A stretch of 64,000 bases of DNA from Draconibacterium aestuarii (GCA_026671195.1 JAPOHD010000065.1:1-64000), one strand, 5' to 3'; numbered from the stretch's first letter, positions 35,295 to 45,012 are shown. Notes: generated from the letters alone by a model not told the origin. Program-made: numbers and translations.

Positions 35295-36746
35295 TCATTT
35301 TACATTTTCACTTTCCATCTCGCTGTAAAGCTTTTCAATATCCATGGCATCGAATGGCGTTTGCCCCTTCGATAGTTCCGGTATATTAAACGATTTTAAA
35401 GTGTAATCGTACATTGCCGGATCACGTTGTGGCAAAACAAATGGTTTGTGCGCTTTCCCTTCCGAATCGATATATGCAAAGTAGGTTTTACCATAAATGC
35501 CGTTGTCGCGTTTGCTGGCAAAAACAAACCAATTGCTGTTCGATGACCAGCTGTGATAAGAGTCGGAACAAAATGCATTAACATCTTTTAGCTTATCAAT
35601 TCCTCCGGTTTGCAGATTCATTAGTTGTAAATCGGCTTCCCGGTGCCAGATCGGGAAAGTGCCATAATCCGCAACCGTGTATAGCAGGTATTTTCCATCG
35701 GGTGAAGTTTTTAAATGACTAACAGAGCCATTGTGTTCCGCCGCATCCCAAATGGTATCTGCTTTAGTTCCAGGTGTGTTGTTCTCCGGATCAAATGAAA
35801 TCCGGTGAATGCTGTATTTTAACGATCGAATACTATCGGGGAGTGGTTTGTACGGTGCCGCACAGTAATAAATATATTTTCCACAAGCTGAAAATACCGG
35901 GAATGTTTCGAGTGTTGTTGTATCGCTTAAAAAAGGCTGCGTACTTACTTCATTATTATCAAAATCAAGAACGATCAAATCCGATGCTTTGTCGTAAACT
36001 TCAAGGCGTTCGCTTCCGTATGCATGAAATTCAGGGATGACAACATTTGTGGAAAAAACAGCAAAACGCCCGCTTGGGTGAATGTTTCCGTAGGTGGCAT
36101 TCCCGATCATATCCTTGTTGCGCGTATTTATTTTCCGAAGCTTGCCGTCCTTGTTCAACATCGTTCCACCTTTTTCTCCTCGTATGTGCATCATCGAAAT
36201 ATTGGCGTTCTGGCTACCATAAATGTGGCAATTCATACAACTTCCTTCATTAAGATTATTGTCGGCCAGCACTCGCTCGTTAAAGGTTTCTATGTTTCGT
36301 TCAACCACTTGAATTTTGTTCCAGACCTCATATCCCGGCTCAATGAGCCGGTAACTCAAAAACGGATCGATTTTATTCTTGTTTACTTCCCAGGAAAAAG
36401 GCCGGTAGGTTGCCCATGTTCCATTTTTCAAGGCAGAAACCGTGACTTCCAGATTTTGCTCCTCATTTTCAGAAAGCAGTTTTTTCCATTTTTTTATGGG
36501 AATCTGAATTTTTGTTTTGCCTTTAACCGTGATCGTTTGGTTCGCGCCTTTAATTGTAGCCACCACTTTTTTGCATGAATCGCGCATCAAAAAATTTAAT
36601 GGCGCAATATTTTCAGGGATGATAACATCAATATAATCCGGGTAGATTGGAGGAAATTCGTTACTGGTAATTTTATTTCCGGGTTGTTTTTGGCACGAAG
36701 CCAATACCAATAAAAAGAACAAATATGTTATTACGCCATTTCTCAT
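35295..36746 (-). CDS. CxxCH/TolB-propeller lipoprotein, cassette copy 3
   Basis: 483 aa lipoprotein (signal YLFFLLVLASC, Cys 18). IAPLNF at 47-52, linker SYRLIEPGYEVWNKI, haem motif CMNCH at 170-174 with MMHIRG downstream, then propeller blades (NIHPSGRFAVFS, VFSACGKYIYYCAA, KTSPDGKYLLYT, SWSSNSNWFVFASKR) and the shared VLPQRDPAMYDYTLKSFNIPEL end. It is the most divergent of the three paralogues. It lies 2 bp after its membrane partner, so it is translationally coupled. Confidence 0.75.
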   Translation of the reverse strand: MRNGVITYLFFLLVLASCQKQPGNKITSNEFPPIYPDYIDVIIPENIAPLNFLMRDSCKKVVATIKGANQTITVKGKTKIQIPIKKWKKLLSENEEQNLEVTVSALKNGTWATYRPFSWEVNKNKIDPFLSYRLIEPGYEVWNKIQVVERNIETFNERVLADNNLNEGSCMNCHIYGSQNANISMMHIRGEKGGTMLNKDGKLRKINTRNKDMIGNATYGNIHPSGRFAVFSTNVVIPEFHAYGSERLEVYDKASDLIVLDFDNNEVSTQPFLSDTTTLETFPVFSACGKYIYYCAAPYKPLPDSIRSLKYSIHRISFDPENNTPGTKADTIWDAAEHNGSVSHLKTSPDGKYLLYTVADYGTFPIWHREADLQLMNLQTGGIDKLKDVNAFCSDSYHSWSSNSNWFVFASKRDNGIYGKTYFAYIDSEGKAHKPFVLPQRDPAMYDYTLKSFNIPELSKGQTPFDAMDIEKLYSEMESENVK

Positions 36747-36748
36747 TT

Positions 36749-38476
36749 TCAGTTCTCTTTAAATGTTGCAAAATGGTAATAAAACCAATAGGTATCCCCA
36801 AATTTGTCCTGTGAGCGTTCAATGTCTAAACGAGTTTCTTTAAAGAAGTTGGTGTAGTCTGCAAAACCACGCATTTGTTCTGTACCGATTCGGTAATCCA
36901 ATACCTCTTTTTGTGTCACTTTATCCTGAAATAGTTTAACCAGCAATGCTTCTCCATAAACTTTCGGTACAGGCCTTTTTAATGATTTTACGTATTTGTC
37001 GTAAGCGGTTTTAAACGAAACAAGGTCTTTGTTCAGCAGGTAATACGAAAGTAAATAGTCCAGTGCGATTAGGTTGTGGGGATTTTGCTGAACCAGAAAT
37101 TCTATCGATTCAATGTAGTCGAATGAATTTCGGATTGTATCAGAATGAGCGATCTGAGTTCTTTTCTCAATCAACCAGTTGCTGTTGCAGTGAGCATTGT
37201 TTTCAGCAGACTTTTTGCGCACCCATTTTTTATGAAAAAGAGTTTTGCCGAGAATGCGAAGAAATTTTTCGGCACCCGGATAATCGCCATTTACCATGTT
37301 TATTTCTGCCAAACGTTTCATCATTCGCGAACTTCTCTGGTAGGGGGAGAAAGTATTGCCCAGCATTGATGAGTGTTGTGCCAGATTCATATCACCCAGT
37401 AAATAAAACAGCTCGTTGCTAAACAGTATGGTTTGCCAGTTTTCTTGTTGCGAGACAGGTAAAATCAAACCGTGAATGGCGGGTTGGTAGAATTCTAACA
37501 ACCGATGGGGAAGTTGTCCGGTTTTTGCCAATGCCATATTGGTGTAATAAGAGAGAAATCTGTTCTCAAATTTTGATTTACCTGCCAGCTCGATTACTTT
37601 TTTTGTATTCCCGAAATAGGTTTCCGAATCAAGAGCAAATATCTTTTCACGGTTAAAATTCACGTTGTTTTTAAAGCCTCCAATTGCCAATGCAAGACCG
37701 ATAATTCCTATCGATAATTTAACAAAAAGGGGTCGGGTTTTTGTTTTTTGAAGTATAACTTCAATTACTAGTACGAAAAGAAAAACAGCCAGCGGCAGCA
37801 AACCTTCTATTTGTGTGGCAGGGAAGAGCAGCGTTTCGTTTAGAGGAAGCAGGTAGGTTCCTCTGATTAACAATGGTAAAACAAAAACCAGAGGAAGCAG
37901 CAGTGTATTAGGTACAAAATATTTTGAATTCAATTTATGTAAAAGAACAAGAACAGGAAATACAAAAGCAGCTGATCCAATGAACCAGTGGCCGGCAATT
38001 GAAAAAATTACAGCTACAACTGTTGCAAGGTATTTGTTTTTTATACCGGAGTAGAACAGAAAAAGGAGTAACACCAGAATTAATCCGGTTGATATTCTGG
38101 CAGTGTGTGCCAGGCTAAGGTGTGACACAAAATCAGCAATAACAGGCAATACTGCCCAAAATTTAGCCAGTTGCGATTTACTTATTTTTTTAATTGAGAG
38201 ATAGGAGAGAATCCATTCAATACTAAAGAGTGCAGCTAAAACAAAAGGTCCGCCACCTCGCAGGTAAAAAAACTGGGTTAGAAAATCGCCGGTTAAACAG
38301 GTTAGCCAGCCCGGTTTGCTGAAGTAGGATAGAAGATAGTCGGGGGTATAGATAAACAGCAGAATTTGTTCTTTGAAAAAAAGATGATAGGCGTAAAAAA
38401 ATTGAAAAAACAGAAAGCTTACCACAGCAATTTCAGCAGCTATGACGCCATTCCAAATTTTTTCCGATTTACCCAT
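36749..38476 (-). CDS. DUF6057-like polytopic membrane protein, cassette copy 3
   Basis: 575 aa. About 9 hydrophobic segments in residues 10-275 (FLFFQFFYAYHLFFKEQILLFIYTPDYLLSYF at the start), then a soluble helical half with MMKRLAEINMVNGDYPGAEKFLRILGKTLFHKKW and the terminal FGDTYWFYYHF. The conserved (K/Q)EQ near the first loop and the terminal aromatic motif are shared with the two other copies. It follows the DUF4369 gene by 14 bp and is the first of the three repeated cassettes in transcription order. Confidence 0.68.
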   Translation of the reverse strand: MGKSEKIWNGVIAAEIAVVSFLFFQFFYAYHLFFKEQILLFIYTPDYLLSYFSKPGWLTCLTGDFLTQFFYLRGGGPFVLAALFSIEWILSYLSIKKISKSQLAKFWAVLPVIADFVSHLSLAHTARISTGLILVLLLFLFYSGIKNKYLATVVAVIFSIAGHWFIGSAAFVFPVLVLLHKLNSKYFVPNTLLLPLVFVLPLLIRGTYLLPLNETLLFPATQIEGLLPLAVFLFVLVIEVILQKTKTRPLFVKLSIGIIGLALAIGGFKNNVNFNREKIFALDSETYFGNTKKVIELAGKSKFENRFLSYYTNMALAKTGQLPHRLLEFYQPAIHGLILPVSQQENWQTILFSNELFYLLGDMNLAQHSSMLGNTFSPYQRSSRMMKRLAEINMVNGDYPGAEKFLRILGKTLFHKKWVRKKSAENNAHCNSNWLIEKRTQIAHSDTIRNSFDYIESIEFLVQQNPHNLIALDYLLSYYLLNKDLVSFKTAYDKYVKSLKRPVPKVYGEALLVKLFQDKVTQKEVLDYRIGTEQMRGFADYTNFFKETRLDIERSQDKFGDTYWFYYHFATFKEN

Positions 38477-38490
38477 TTTTTACGTAACTG

Positions 38491-39111
38491 TTATTTAATA
38501 CTCAGGTTGCTTTTTTGCTCTTCCGTAAAAGAACTTTTCATAAAACGAATAATCATCTCGCCAACTACGTTGTCATTATTGTTCAATGCAAAATTGTAAT
38601 GATACTCGTTTTTTTCAAGTCGTAACGAATCGAGTTGTTTTTTTATCAGTTCTTCACCTTCAGCATCAGAATTCGCGAGGCTGTTTTGGAGAAGCCTGTG
38701 TTTTTTGTCGAAGATGGTTTTTTGTTCCTTCCATCGATGAAGCAAGTTGTTGTTCGCTGTACCTCCGGTAACACTGCTTTCTCCTAAATACGCTTGAGTT
38801 TGTCCGGGTTCTTTTACAATCAGCAACTCCTGAAGCGATAAGCGATAAAGTGGTTTTGGCCTGATGATATAGATTTCAGGAGTTTCAACAAACCCTTCAA
38901 ATTGAAATGTGCCGTTGGTAATTAATGATGAATCTACTCGTTCGAGTGGAGCATTTACTAACGGAACCAAATACATCCACTCTCCATCATACGATGTGTC
39001 TGGAACCCTCCCTGCTATGCTGAAATTATTATCTGGAGAACAACCAGATAATGTATATACAACGATTAGAAGGACTACAGGAAACTTTATGATACGAATA
39101 TTCCGCTTCAT
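38491..39111 (-). CDS. DUF4369 lipoprotein
   Basis: 206 aa from the ATG at 39109-39111; earlier in-frame starts would fall inside the upstream hairpin. Lipoprotein signal LLIVVYTLSGC (Cys 24). The mature part matches DUF4369, the N-terminal domain often found on thioredoxin-like (TlpA/ResA) proteins of Bacteroidota: FSIAGRVPDTSYDGEWMYLVP and the FEGFVETPEIYIIRP strand pair. The thioredoxin domain is absent, so it is a stand-alone DUF4369. It is first in the transcription unit with the three CxxCH cassettes. A binding role is a guess. Confidence 0.72.
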   Translation of the reverse strand: MKRNIRIIKFPVVLLIVVYTLSGCSPDNNFSIAGRVPDTSYDGEWMYLVPLVNAPLERVDSSLITNGTFQFEGFVETPEIYIIRPKPLYRLSLQELLIVKEPGQTQAYLGESSVTGGTANNNLLHRWKEQKTIFDKKHRLLQNSLANSDAEGEELIKKQLDSLRLEKNEYHYNFALNNNDNVVGEMIIRFMKSSFTEEQKSNLSIK

Positions 39112-39141
39112 AACAACAAATTTAATTTCTCCTAAAAATAG

Positions 39142-39173
39142 AAAAGAGGACGTATAAAACAACGTCCTCTTTT
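39142..39173. terminator. Perfect 11-bp hairpin after the SusCD operon
   Basis: AAAAGAGGACG (39142-39152) pairs exactly with CGTCCTCTTTT (39163-39173) around a 10-base loop, with T-rich sequence on the minus-strand exit side. It lies between the surface-lipoprotein gene and the DUF4369 gene, so it would end or attenuate the SusCD transcript before the cytochrome-like cassettes. Confidence 0.85.
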
Positions 39174-39199
39174 ACCATTATTTTATAGCTTTTCAGTTC

Positions 39200-40030
39200 T
39201 TATTCAGCTCTGAACATAAAGAACCATGCTTCACCCCAGCTACCTTGTCCCGGTTGGTGAGCCGACAATTGAAGTTTATCTTCTGTCAGTTCTAAAATGT
39301 CGTACTCGTAGAAAGGTTCATTACCATTGTTTACGTCCCAACCATGAAGGATTGTAACATTATTGGTATTCAATTTTCCTTTTGCCCAAATAGCACCATC
39401 TGCTTCAGTTACGTCATCCATATCGAAGTCGAATTTTCCTACTTCCTGGTTACTTCCGCTTTCATTCGAAATGGTTAATGAGGCACCATCGAGTGAGAAT
39501 TCCATATAGGCATTTGAGCCAAAATCAGGATCTTCTGTATCCATTCCTGCTTTGTCAACACCCCACCAACAAGGTGCATTACATCCAAGATATCCTCCGT
39601 TTCCAAAAACATTACCTGCAGTTTCATCCCATACCCAGTTTTTTGCACCATCGCCACATAACAAACCCCATTCCGGAGGGACTGGAAATACGAGTTCATC
39701 AACCGTAACCGGAATTTCTCTGATAAGATAAGTTCCGTCAGGATTTAAACCTGTAAAAACGATGTTAGAAACACCGGTTACCACCATAAGTACGGTATCA
39801 ACCGATTTCAAAGTAGTCCCAAGTCCGTAGTACCATTGTGATAGAACAGGACTCTCGTTTTTAAGTACAATCTTGTTTGAGTTTACACCATCAACAACAA
39901 TCGGAGTGGCCGAAACCACAAGATCATCGGCAGTAATAGGAAGAGAATTTGAATCTCTGTTTTCTATTGGATCGCAGGCAAACAGAACTGCGGTCGCTAG
40001 TATTAAAGAATATATAATCGATTTTTTCAT
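39200..40030 (-). CDS. SusE/SGBP-like surface lipoprotein
   Basis: 276 aa. Signal peptide ending ATAVLFAC (Cys 19). An N-terminal Ig/PKD-like strand domain (about 32-110, ITADDLVVSATPIVVDGVNSNKIVLKN) is followed by a C-terminal beta-rich domain (about 115-276) rich in Trp, Gly and Cys (CGDGAKNWVWDET, CNAPCWWGVDK, WGEAWFFMF). Position after susD and the overall build suggest a surface glycan- or ligand-binding protein. The aromatic-rich C-terminal half would be the ligand domain. The ligand is not deducible. Confidence 0.7.
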   Translation of the reverse strand: MKKSIIYSLILATAVLFACDPIENRDSNSLPITADDLVVSATPIVVDGVNSNKIVLKNESPVLSQWYYGLGTTLKSVDTVLMVVTGVSNIVFTGLNPDGTYLIREIPVTVDELVFPVPPEWGLLCGDGAKNWVWDETAGNVFGNGGYLGCNAPCWWGVDKAGMDTEDPDFGSNAYMEFSLDGASLTISNESGSNQEVGKFDFDMDDVTEADGAIWAKGKLNTNNVTILHGWDVNNGNEPFYEYDILELTEDKLQLSAHQPGQGSWGEAWFFMFRAE

Positions 40031-40059
40031 CTCAATTCATTTATTGATTTATATAATTA

Positions 40060-41784
40060 TTACCAACCGCCGTTGTATTCTGCAGCCGATGTTCCCCATC
40101 CGTCATTCTGAATAAGTACACCTTCTGAAAGCGATATCTGAGTTTCAGGAATTGGGAAGAATCCTTTAGTTTCAGCGTATCTTGATGAGTAACCGCCACC
40201 AAAAGCTTTGTTTACATCATCGTTGCCTCTGGTATAAACTTTTTGTCCAATCTGTCCATCAAGAACGGTTGGTGCAATACCCCAGCGACGAATGTCGTTC
40301 CAGCGAAGCCCTTCGAATGCAAGCTCCCAACGACGCTCTTTTTGAATGTTTTCTAATGAGTATGGTTTATCTTCTAAACCTGCACGGGCACGAACTTTAT
40401 TCATATTTGTTGCAGTTTCAGTTAATTCAGAATGCATCAGCAATACATCGGCATATCGAATAAGAATAAGATCCTGAGTGTTGTTTAACTGCATATTATC
40501 CTCAGTACCGTACATTAATACACTGTACGAGTTCCAATATGAACTATCCTGGTCGATAGCAGTTACCGGAGAGTATTTCTTTTGCCAGAAATCTGTTTCC
40601 TGGATCATATCTGCCCAACCTCCTTTTGTATAATCAGGAAGTTCATTTGGAATATTGATAATAGAAGCCTCTCTGCGAAGGTCATCCGGTTCTGCATTTT
40701 CCCAATTATTCCAGATAACCGGGCTTACAGGACCTGCTCCCCAACCCTGACCGAATGGGAATGTTTTCTTAATATCTTGTCCTCCACGTATACCAAAGTG
40801 CAACACATACTGGTTTGAATAACCAATTGTTGTTTCCCACGAAGGGAAGTTGGAGTATTTAATAGAAAACATGGTTTCCGGATTTACTGCGTTATCGTTT
40901 TCAACCCATACTAAATCCTGTCCTTTTGTGTAATCGTAATCTTCAACCGTATAGCGGTTCGAATAAGCCCAAATTTCACGGAAATCGTCTACTAAATCGT
41001 GTCCGCTATTGGCAATACAATCTTCTAACCAGCCAACAACTTCCGATTTACTAACCGATCCTGAAACTGCACCGGTTTTGTCAAGAAGAGGTAATGCGTC
41101 GGTTTCGTAAAAACCGGTGTAGAAAAGGAATACTCGGGCCATTAATGCTTGAGCTGCCCATTTGGTTGCATGTCCTGCTCCTACACTTGTAAAAGGTTTG
41201 TCTGGCATTAACTCGATAGCGGTTTTTAAATCGCTTGCCATTTGACCATACAATTCTTCAGGACTTGCTTTCGGATTATTTACGGGTGCAGTTGCAACAA
41301 CCAATGGAACCTGACCAAATAATGAAGCCATTTCGTAATAGTAGAAAGCACGTAAGAAATACGCTTCACCTTTCATTTGGTTCTTTTGATCCTCGCTGTC
41401 GTAACCTGTACAGTTATCTAATGTTTCAATAGCCATGTTAGCGCGGAAAATACCGGTATAACGTACTTCCCAGAAGCTTCCTAACATATCTGTCTGGTAG
41501 TTCATCAACATATCCAGAGCCTGCATTAATTTGTCGTTCTCACCACCACCACCAAAGCGGTCGTCAGCTGCCAGCTCGGCTGCATAGAAATATGATTTTT
41601 GAGGTTCTGCAGAGCTGTAGTTCAGGTTCGAGTATACTCCTGTAATCATTTGTTCTGCGTCTTCAACAGTTTCAGGATAGTTTGAAGTATCCTTTTTCGT
41701 ATAGTTGCTAGAGTCGAGGAAATCCTCGCAACTAATTAGTAAGAGCGAAACTGCAAATACTAGTATAAATAATAAGTTTTTCAT
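40060..41784 (-). CDS. SusD/RagB family lipoprotein
   Basis: 574 aa. Lipoprotein signal VSLLLISC (Cys 19), followed by EDFLD typical of SusD N-termini. The TPR-rich SusD fold is indicated by MKGEAYFLRAFYYYEMASLFGQVPLV and the C-terminal RRWELAFEGLRWNDIRRWG and FFPIPETQISLS motifs. It binds the ligand on the cell surface and acts as the lid of the SusC transporter encoded 12 bp upstream. Confidence 0.93.
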   Translation of the reverse strand: MKNLLFILVFAVSLLLISCEDFLDSSNYTKKDTSNYPETVEDAEQMITGVYSNLNYSSAEPQKSYFYAAELAADDRFGGGGENDKLMQALDMLMNYQTDMLGSFWEVRYTGIFRANMAIETLDNCTGYDSEDQKNQMKGEAYFLRAFYYYEMASLFGQVPLVVATAPVNNPKASPEELYGQMASDLKTAIELMPDKPFTSVGAGHATKWAAQALMARVFLFYTGFYETDALPLLDKTGAVSGSVSKSEVVGWLEDCIANSGHDLVDDFREIWAYSNRYTVEDYDYTKGQDLVWVENDNAVNPETMFSIKYSNFPSWETTIGYSNQYVLHFGIRGGQDIKKTFPFGQGWGAGPVSPVIWNNWENAEPDDLRREASIINIPNELPDYTKGGWADMIQETDFWQKKYSPVTAIDQDSSYWNSYSVLMYGTEDNMQLNNTQDLILIRYADVLLMHSELTETATNMNKVRARAGLEDKPYSLENIQKERRWELAFEGLRWNDIRRWGIAPTVLDGQIGQKVYTRGNDDVNKAFGGGYSSRYAETKGFFPIPETQISLSEGVLIQNDGWGTSAAEYNGGW

Positions 41785-41796
41785 ATCAGTTCTTCA

Positions 41797-44700
41797 TTAA
41801 AATTTAAGATTAACACCTACCAGATAAGTTCTTGGACTTGGGTAGAAACCTAAGTCAATTCCACTTACCCAACCTTCACCATATCCATATCCGATTTCAG
41901 GATCCTGACCGGAATAGTTGGTGAATGTATACAGGTTTTGTGCTGTAAAATATAGTCTTGCCTGGCCAAATGGTATATTCTCGAATAGTTTTTTGAAATC
42001 GTATCCAACTGTAATATTCTGGATTTTCAAAAAGCCAGCATCTTCAATATAGATATCAGATATTTCTTGCCAGTTTGTGCGGCTACCACTGGTTAAACGT
42101 GGTAATTTATTTGAAGTACCTTCGCCATGCCAGCGACCAAAAATATCAGTTGTGTAATTTTGTTCTTTTGTGTCGGCAAACGAACGGTACGATTTTGCGA
42201 TTTGATGACCAAATGCACCATTGGTTGTTACAGATAAATCCCATCCTTTATAGCTTACATTAAAGCTAAGACCCATTGTAAAATCAGGGTGAGGATTACC
42301 AATCTCCACTTTATCATCAATCGTAATCTCTCCATCGCCGTTGGTGTCAACAAAAATCAAATCACCCGGTTGCGGGTCATCTTGCAAAAAGGCACCTCCT
42401 GCAGCTCTGTAAGCTTCAATTTCGTCGGCATTTTGGAATACCCCAGCTGTTTTATATCCCCAGAAATATCCGATTGGTTTACCTACTTCGGCACGGTACA
42501 TTTCTGTTGTACCCTGGCTTAATACGTTTTCTTCACCATGAATTATACCTTCGCTGTTTGCAATACGTGTTACCTCATTTTTGTTGTGTGTAAGGTTCAG
42601 GTTAACTCCATAAGAAAAATCACCGGCTTTGTCATTCCAGCCCAGGGCAATTTCAAAACCTTTGTTTTCAACGTCACCTCCGTTTATCCATGGAGCACCG
42701 GTTCCGTACGAAGCCAGTTGAGGTGCAACTACCAGCCAGTCTCTGGTTGTTTTTATATAATAATCCAAAGCAAGTCCAAGGCGAGAGTCGATAAAACGCG
42801 CATCAACACCAAGGTTTAACTGTTCCGATGTTTCCCAGGTAATGTCAGGGTTTGGAAGAATGTCGGCATATCCGCCAACCGCCTGAGATGTTTTTGCGTT
42901 GCCAAATGAGTAGGCATTTTTATCGTCGAAAGCTACTGTTGCCAGGTATTGGAAATTGTCAATATTGGCATTTCCGTTCTGTCCCCAGCTCGCACGTAAT
43001 TTCAGAAAATCAAGAAAATCAGTGTTGTTATCCATGAATGATTCGTTGGTCATTACCCAACCTGCCGATACCGAAGGGAAATATCCCCAGCGATTACCTT
43101 TTGCAAAGTTTGCCGAACCGTCAGCACGCATAACCAGCGAAAGCATATATGTTTCTTTGTAATTGTAATTTAATCTTCCGAAGAAAGAAGCAATTCCACC
43201 TTCGCCCCATGGTGAACTACCCCATGTAGTAACACCTGCAGTATAAGTAGGTGTATTGTCTAACCAGGCATGATCGAAATCGCTAAAAATTGAATTACCG
43301 CCTGTTGCACTTAGGTTTTCTCCCATTCCCCATTTTTCAATGGATTGTCCGATAAGAGCACTAAACGAGTGTTCATTTAACCGGTGTGAATATGCAACTG
43401 TATTTTCCCATGTCCAGCTATACCCCATCGACATGTTTTGGCTTACTTTATCAATGGTATTAATTGCAGTACTTGAAAGTTCATATGCTGGTGTATAGGA
43501 GCGGTAAGAACTTGCATTCATTCGGTATCCGAAACTACTGCGGTAAACCAGGTTTTCAATGGGCGATACCTCAAAGTATCCATTCATGTTCAGATTGTGG
43601 TTCATCGAAATATTTTGTCCCCTGTTGTAATACATCGAGGCAATTGGGTTAGCCATACCCGAACTAAGAGTTTCCAATCCTGAATTTTTCATGTCTTCTC
43701 TGGCCCAAAAATCACCACTCTCGTTATATACAGGAATAAGCGGACTCGCAGAAATCATGTTGTGGATGTCGTTCCAGTATATGTTGCCAATACCGATACC
43801 CATTTTTTGTGAATGACTGTAGTTGAGGTTTTCACCAAATTTGATAATATCTCTACCGTCTTTTTTCAAAATAATGTGTTCTGAGTTTAAACGAACTGTA
43901 TAACGTTCGTAATTGGGTTCAACCGGTGCTCCATAAATACCTTCCTGGTTCATATAAGAGATACCCAATGAGAATGTTGACGCTTCACTACCTCCTGTAA
44001 GGTTGAATGCGTGGTTTTGGGTTGGCGCGTTGGTATTTTCAATTTCCTTTAACCAATTGGTACCTTGCCATCCGTTTTGAACCTGGTTGTAGATTCCGGG
44101 AATCATGGTTGCCCAATCGTAAGGAGCAATTCCATCGTTAAAGTTCACTTCATTCAAAATCGTCATGTATTCCTGTGCATTCAATGTAGCAGGAACTTTG
44201 TATGGATTTTGAATACCATAAAATCCATCGTAAGATACCTGCATTTGACCTGATTTACCCTTTTTTGTGGTAACGAGGATAACACCGTTTGCGGCACGTG
44301 CTCCATAAATGGCCGATGATGCAGCATCTTTTAATACGTCGATCGATTCAATATCTGATGGATTTAAAGTATTAATGTCGCCACCGGCAACTCCGTCGAT
44401 TACATACAATGGATTAGAGTCTCCGGTTGTACCTATACCACGAATGTTTACTTTAAAACCTTCACCCGGTTGCCCTGAATTCTGCGTAATGTTAACACCC
44501 GGAGTTTGGCTTTGCAAAGCTGCTAGGGGACTACCTGTACTCATTTTCTGAAGATCGTCGCCTGATACCTGAACAGTTGCTCCGGTAACAAGTTTCTTTT
44601 TCTGAACACCATATCCAACAACTACAACCTCTTCAAGATCTGTAACATTCTCTTCAAGGTTGATTGTGAATTGGGTTTGATTACCAACTGTAATTCTTTG

Positions 44701-45012
44701 TTGAGTGTACCCGATAAATGAAATAATAAGTACATCGCTAGCCTCTGCTTCCAGAGTAAATTCTCCGTCAAAGTTGGTTACTGTTCCTAATGTTGTGCCT
44801 TCTATTACAACAGAAGCACCAATAATAGGTAAGTTGTCAGCAGTTGAAATAACTGTTCCCGTAACTGTCTTCTTTTGGTCTCCCTGTGCACCGTTTGCAC
44901 TGGAATACAAAGCACTCGACAGTATAAAGGTCATAGCAATCAGGGACGAAAGCATGACTTTAAACTCTGAAAAATTCCATAGGAATTTCCTTTTCGATAG
45001 TTTCTGTTTCAT
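41797..45012 (-). CDS. SusC/RagA family TonB-dependent transporter
   Basis: 1071 aa from the ATG at 45010-45012. Signal sequence with a long charged n-region, then a CarboxypepD_reg-like domain (about 48-125: VTGTVISTADNLPIIGASVVIEGT), the TonB-box-like DLEEVVVVGYGVQKKKLVTGA, the plug with NPLYVIDGVAGGDINTLNPSDIESIDVLKDAASSAIYG, and a long beta-barrel ending in YLVGVNLKF. It is the first gene of the susC-susD-SGBP operon, divergent from another susC. It imports the SusD-bound ligand through the outer membrane. Confidence 0.95.
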   Translation of the reverse strand: MKQKLSKRKFLWNFSEFKVMLSSLIAMTFILSSALYSSANGAQGDQKKTVTGTVISTADNLPIIGASVVIEGTTLGTVTNFDGEFTLEAEASDVLIISFIGYTQQRITVGNQTQFTINLEENVTDLEEVVVVGYGVQKKKLVTGATVQVSGDDLQKMSTGSPLAALQSQTPGVNITQNSGQPGEGFKVNIRGIGTTGDSNPLYVIDGVAGGDINTLNPSDIESIDVLKDAASSAIYGARAANGVILVTTKKGKSGQMQVSYDGFYGIQNPYKVPATLNAQEYMTILNEVNFNDGIAPYDWATMIPGIYNQVQNGWQGTNWLKEIENTNAPTQNHAFNLTGGSEASTFSLGISYMNQEGIYGAPVEPNYERYTVRLNSEHIILKKDGRDIIKFGENLNYSHSQKMGIGIGNIYWNDIHNMISASPLIPVYNESGDFWAREDMKNSGLETLSSGMANPIASMYYNRGQNISMNHNLNMNGYFEVSPIENLVYRSSFGYRMNASSYRSYTPAYELSSTAINTIDKVSQNMSMGYSWTWENTVAYSHRLNEHSFSALIGQSIEKWGMGENLSATGGNSIFSDFDHAWLDNTPTYTAGVTTWGSSPWGEGGIASFFGRLNYNYKETYMLSLVMRADGSANFAKGNRWGYFPSVSAGWVMTNESFMDNNTDFLDFLKLRASWGQNGNANIDNFQYLATVAFDDKNAYSFGNAKTSQAVGGYADILPNPDITWETSEQLNLGVDARFIDSRLGLALDYYIKTTRDWLVVAPQLASYGTGAPWINGGDVENKGFEIALGWNDKAGDFSYGVNLNLTHNKNEVTRIANSEGIIHGEENVLSQGTTEMYRAEVGKPIGYFWGYKTAGVFQNADEIEAYRAAGGAFLQDDPQPGDLIFVDTNGDGEITIDDKVEIGNPHPDFTMGLSFNVSYKGWDLSVTTNGAFGHQIAKSYRSFADTKEQNYTTDIFGRWHGEGTSNKLPRLTSGSRTNWQEISDIYIEDAGFLKIQNITVGYDFKKLFENIPFGQARLYFTAQNLYTFTNYSGQDPEIGYGYGEGWVSGIDLGFYPSPRTYLVGVNLKF

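Noticed and set aside
36024-36578. 184-aa frame opposite the third CxxCH lipoprotein
   Set aside because: Long but antisense to a gene with clear signal peptide, haem motif and paralogues; no independent features.
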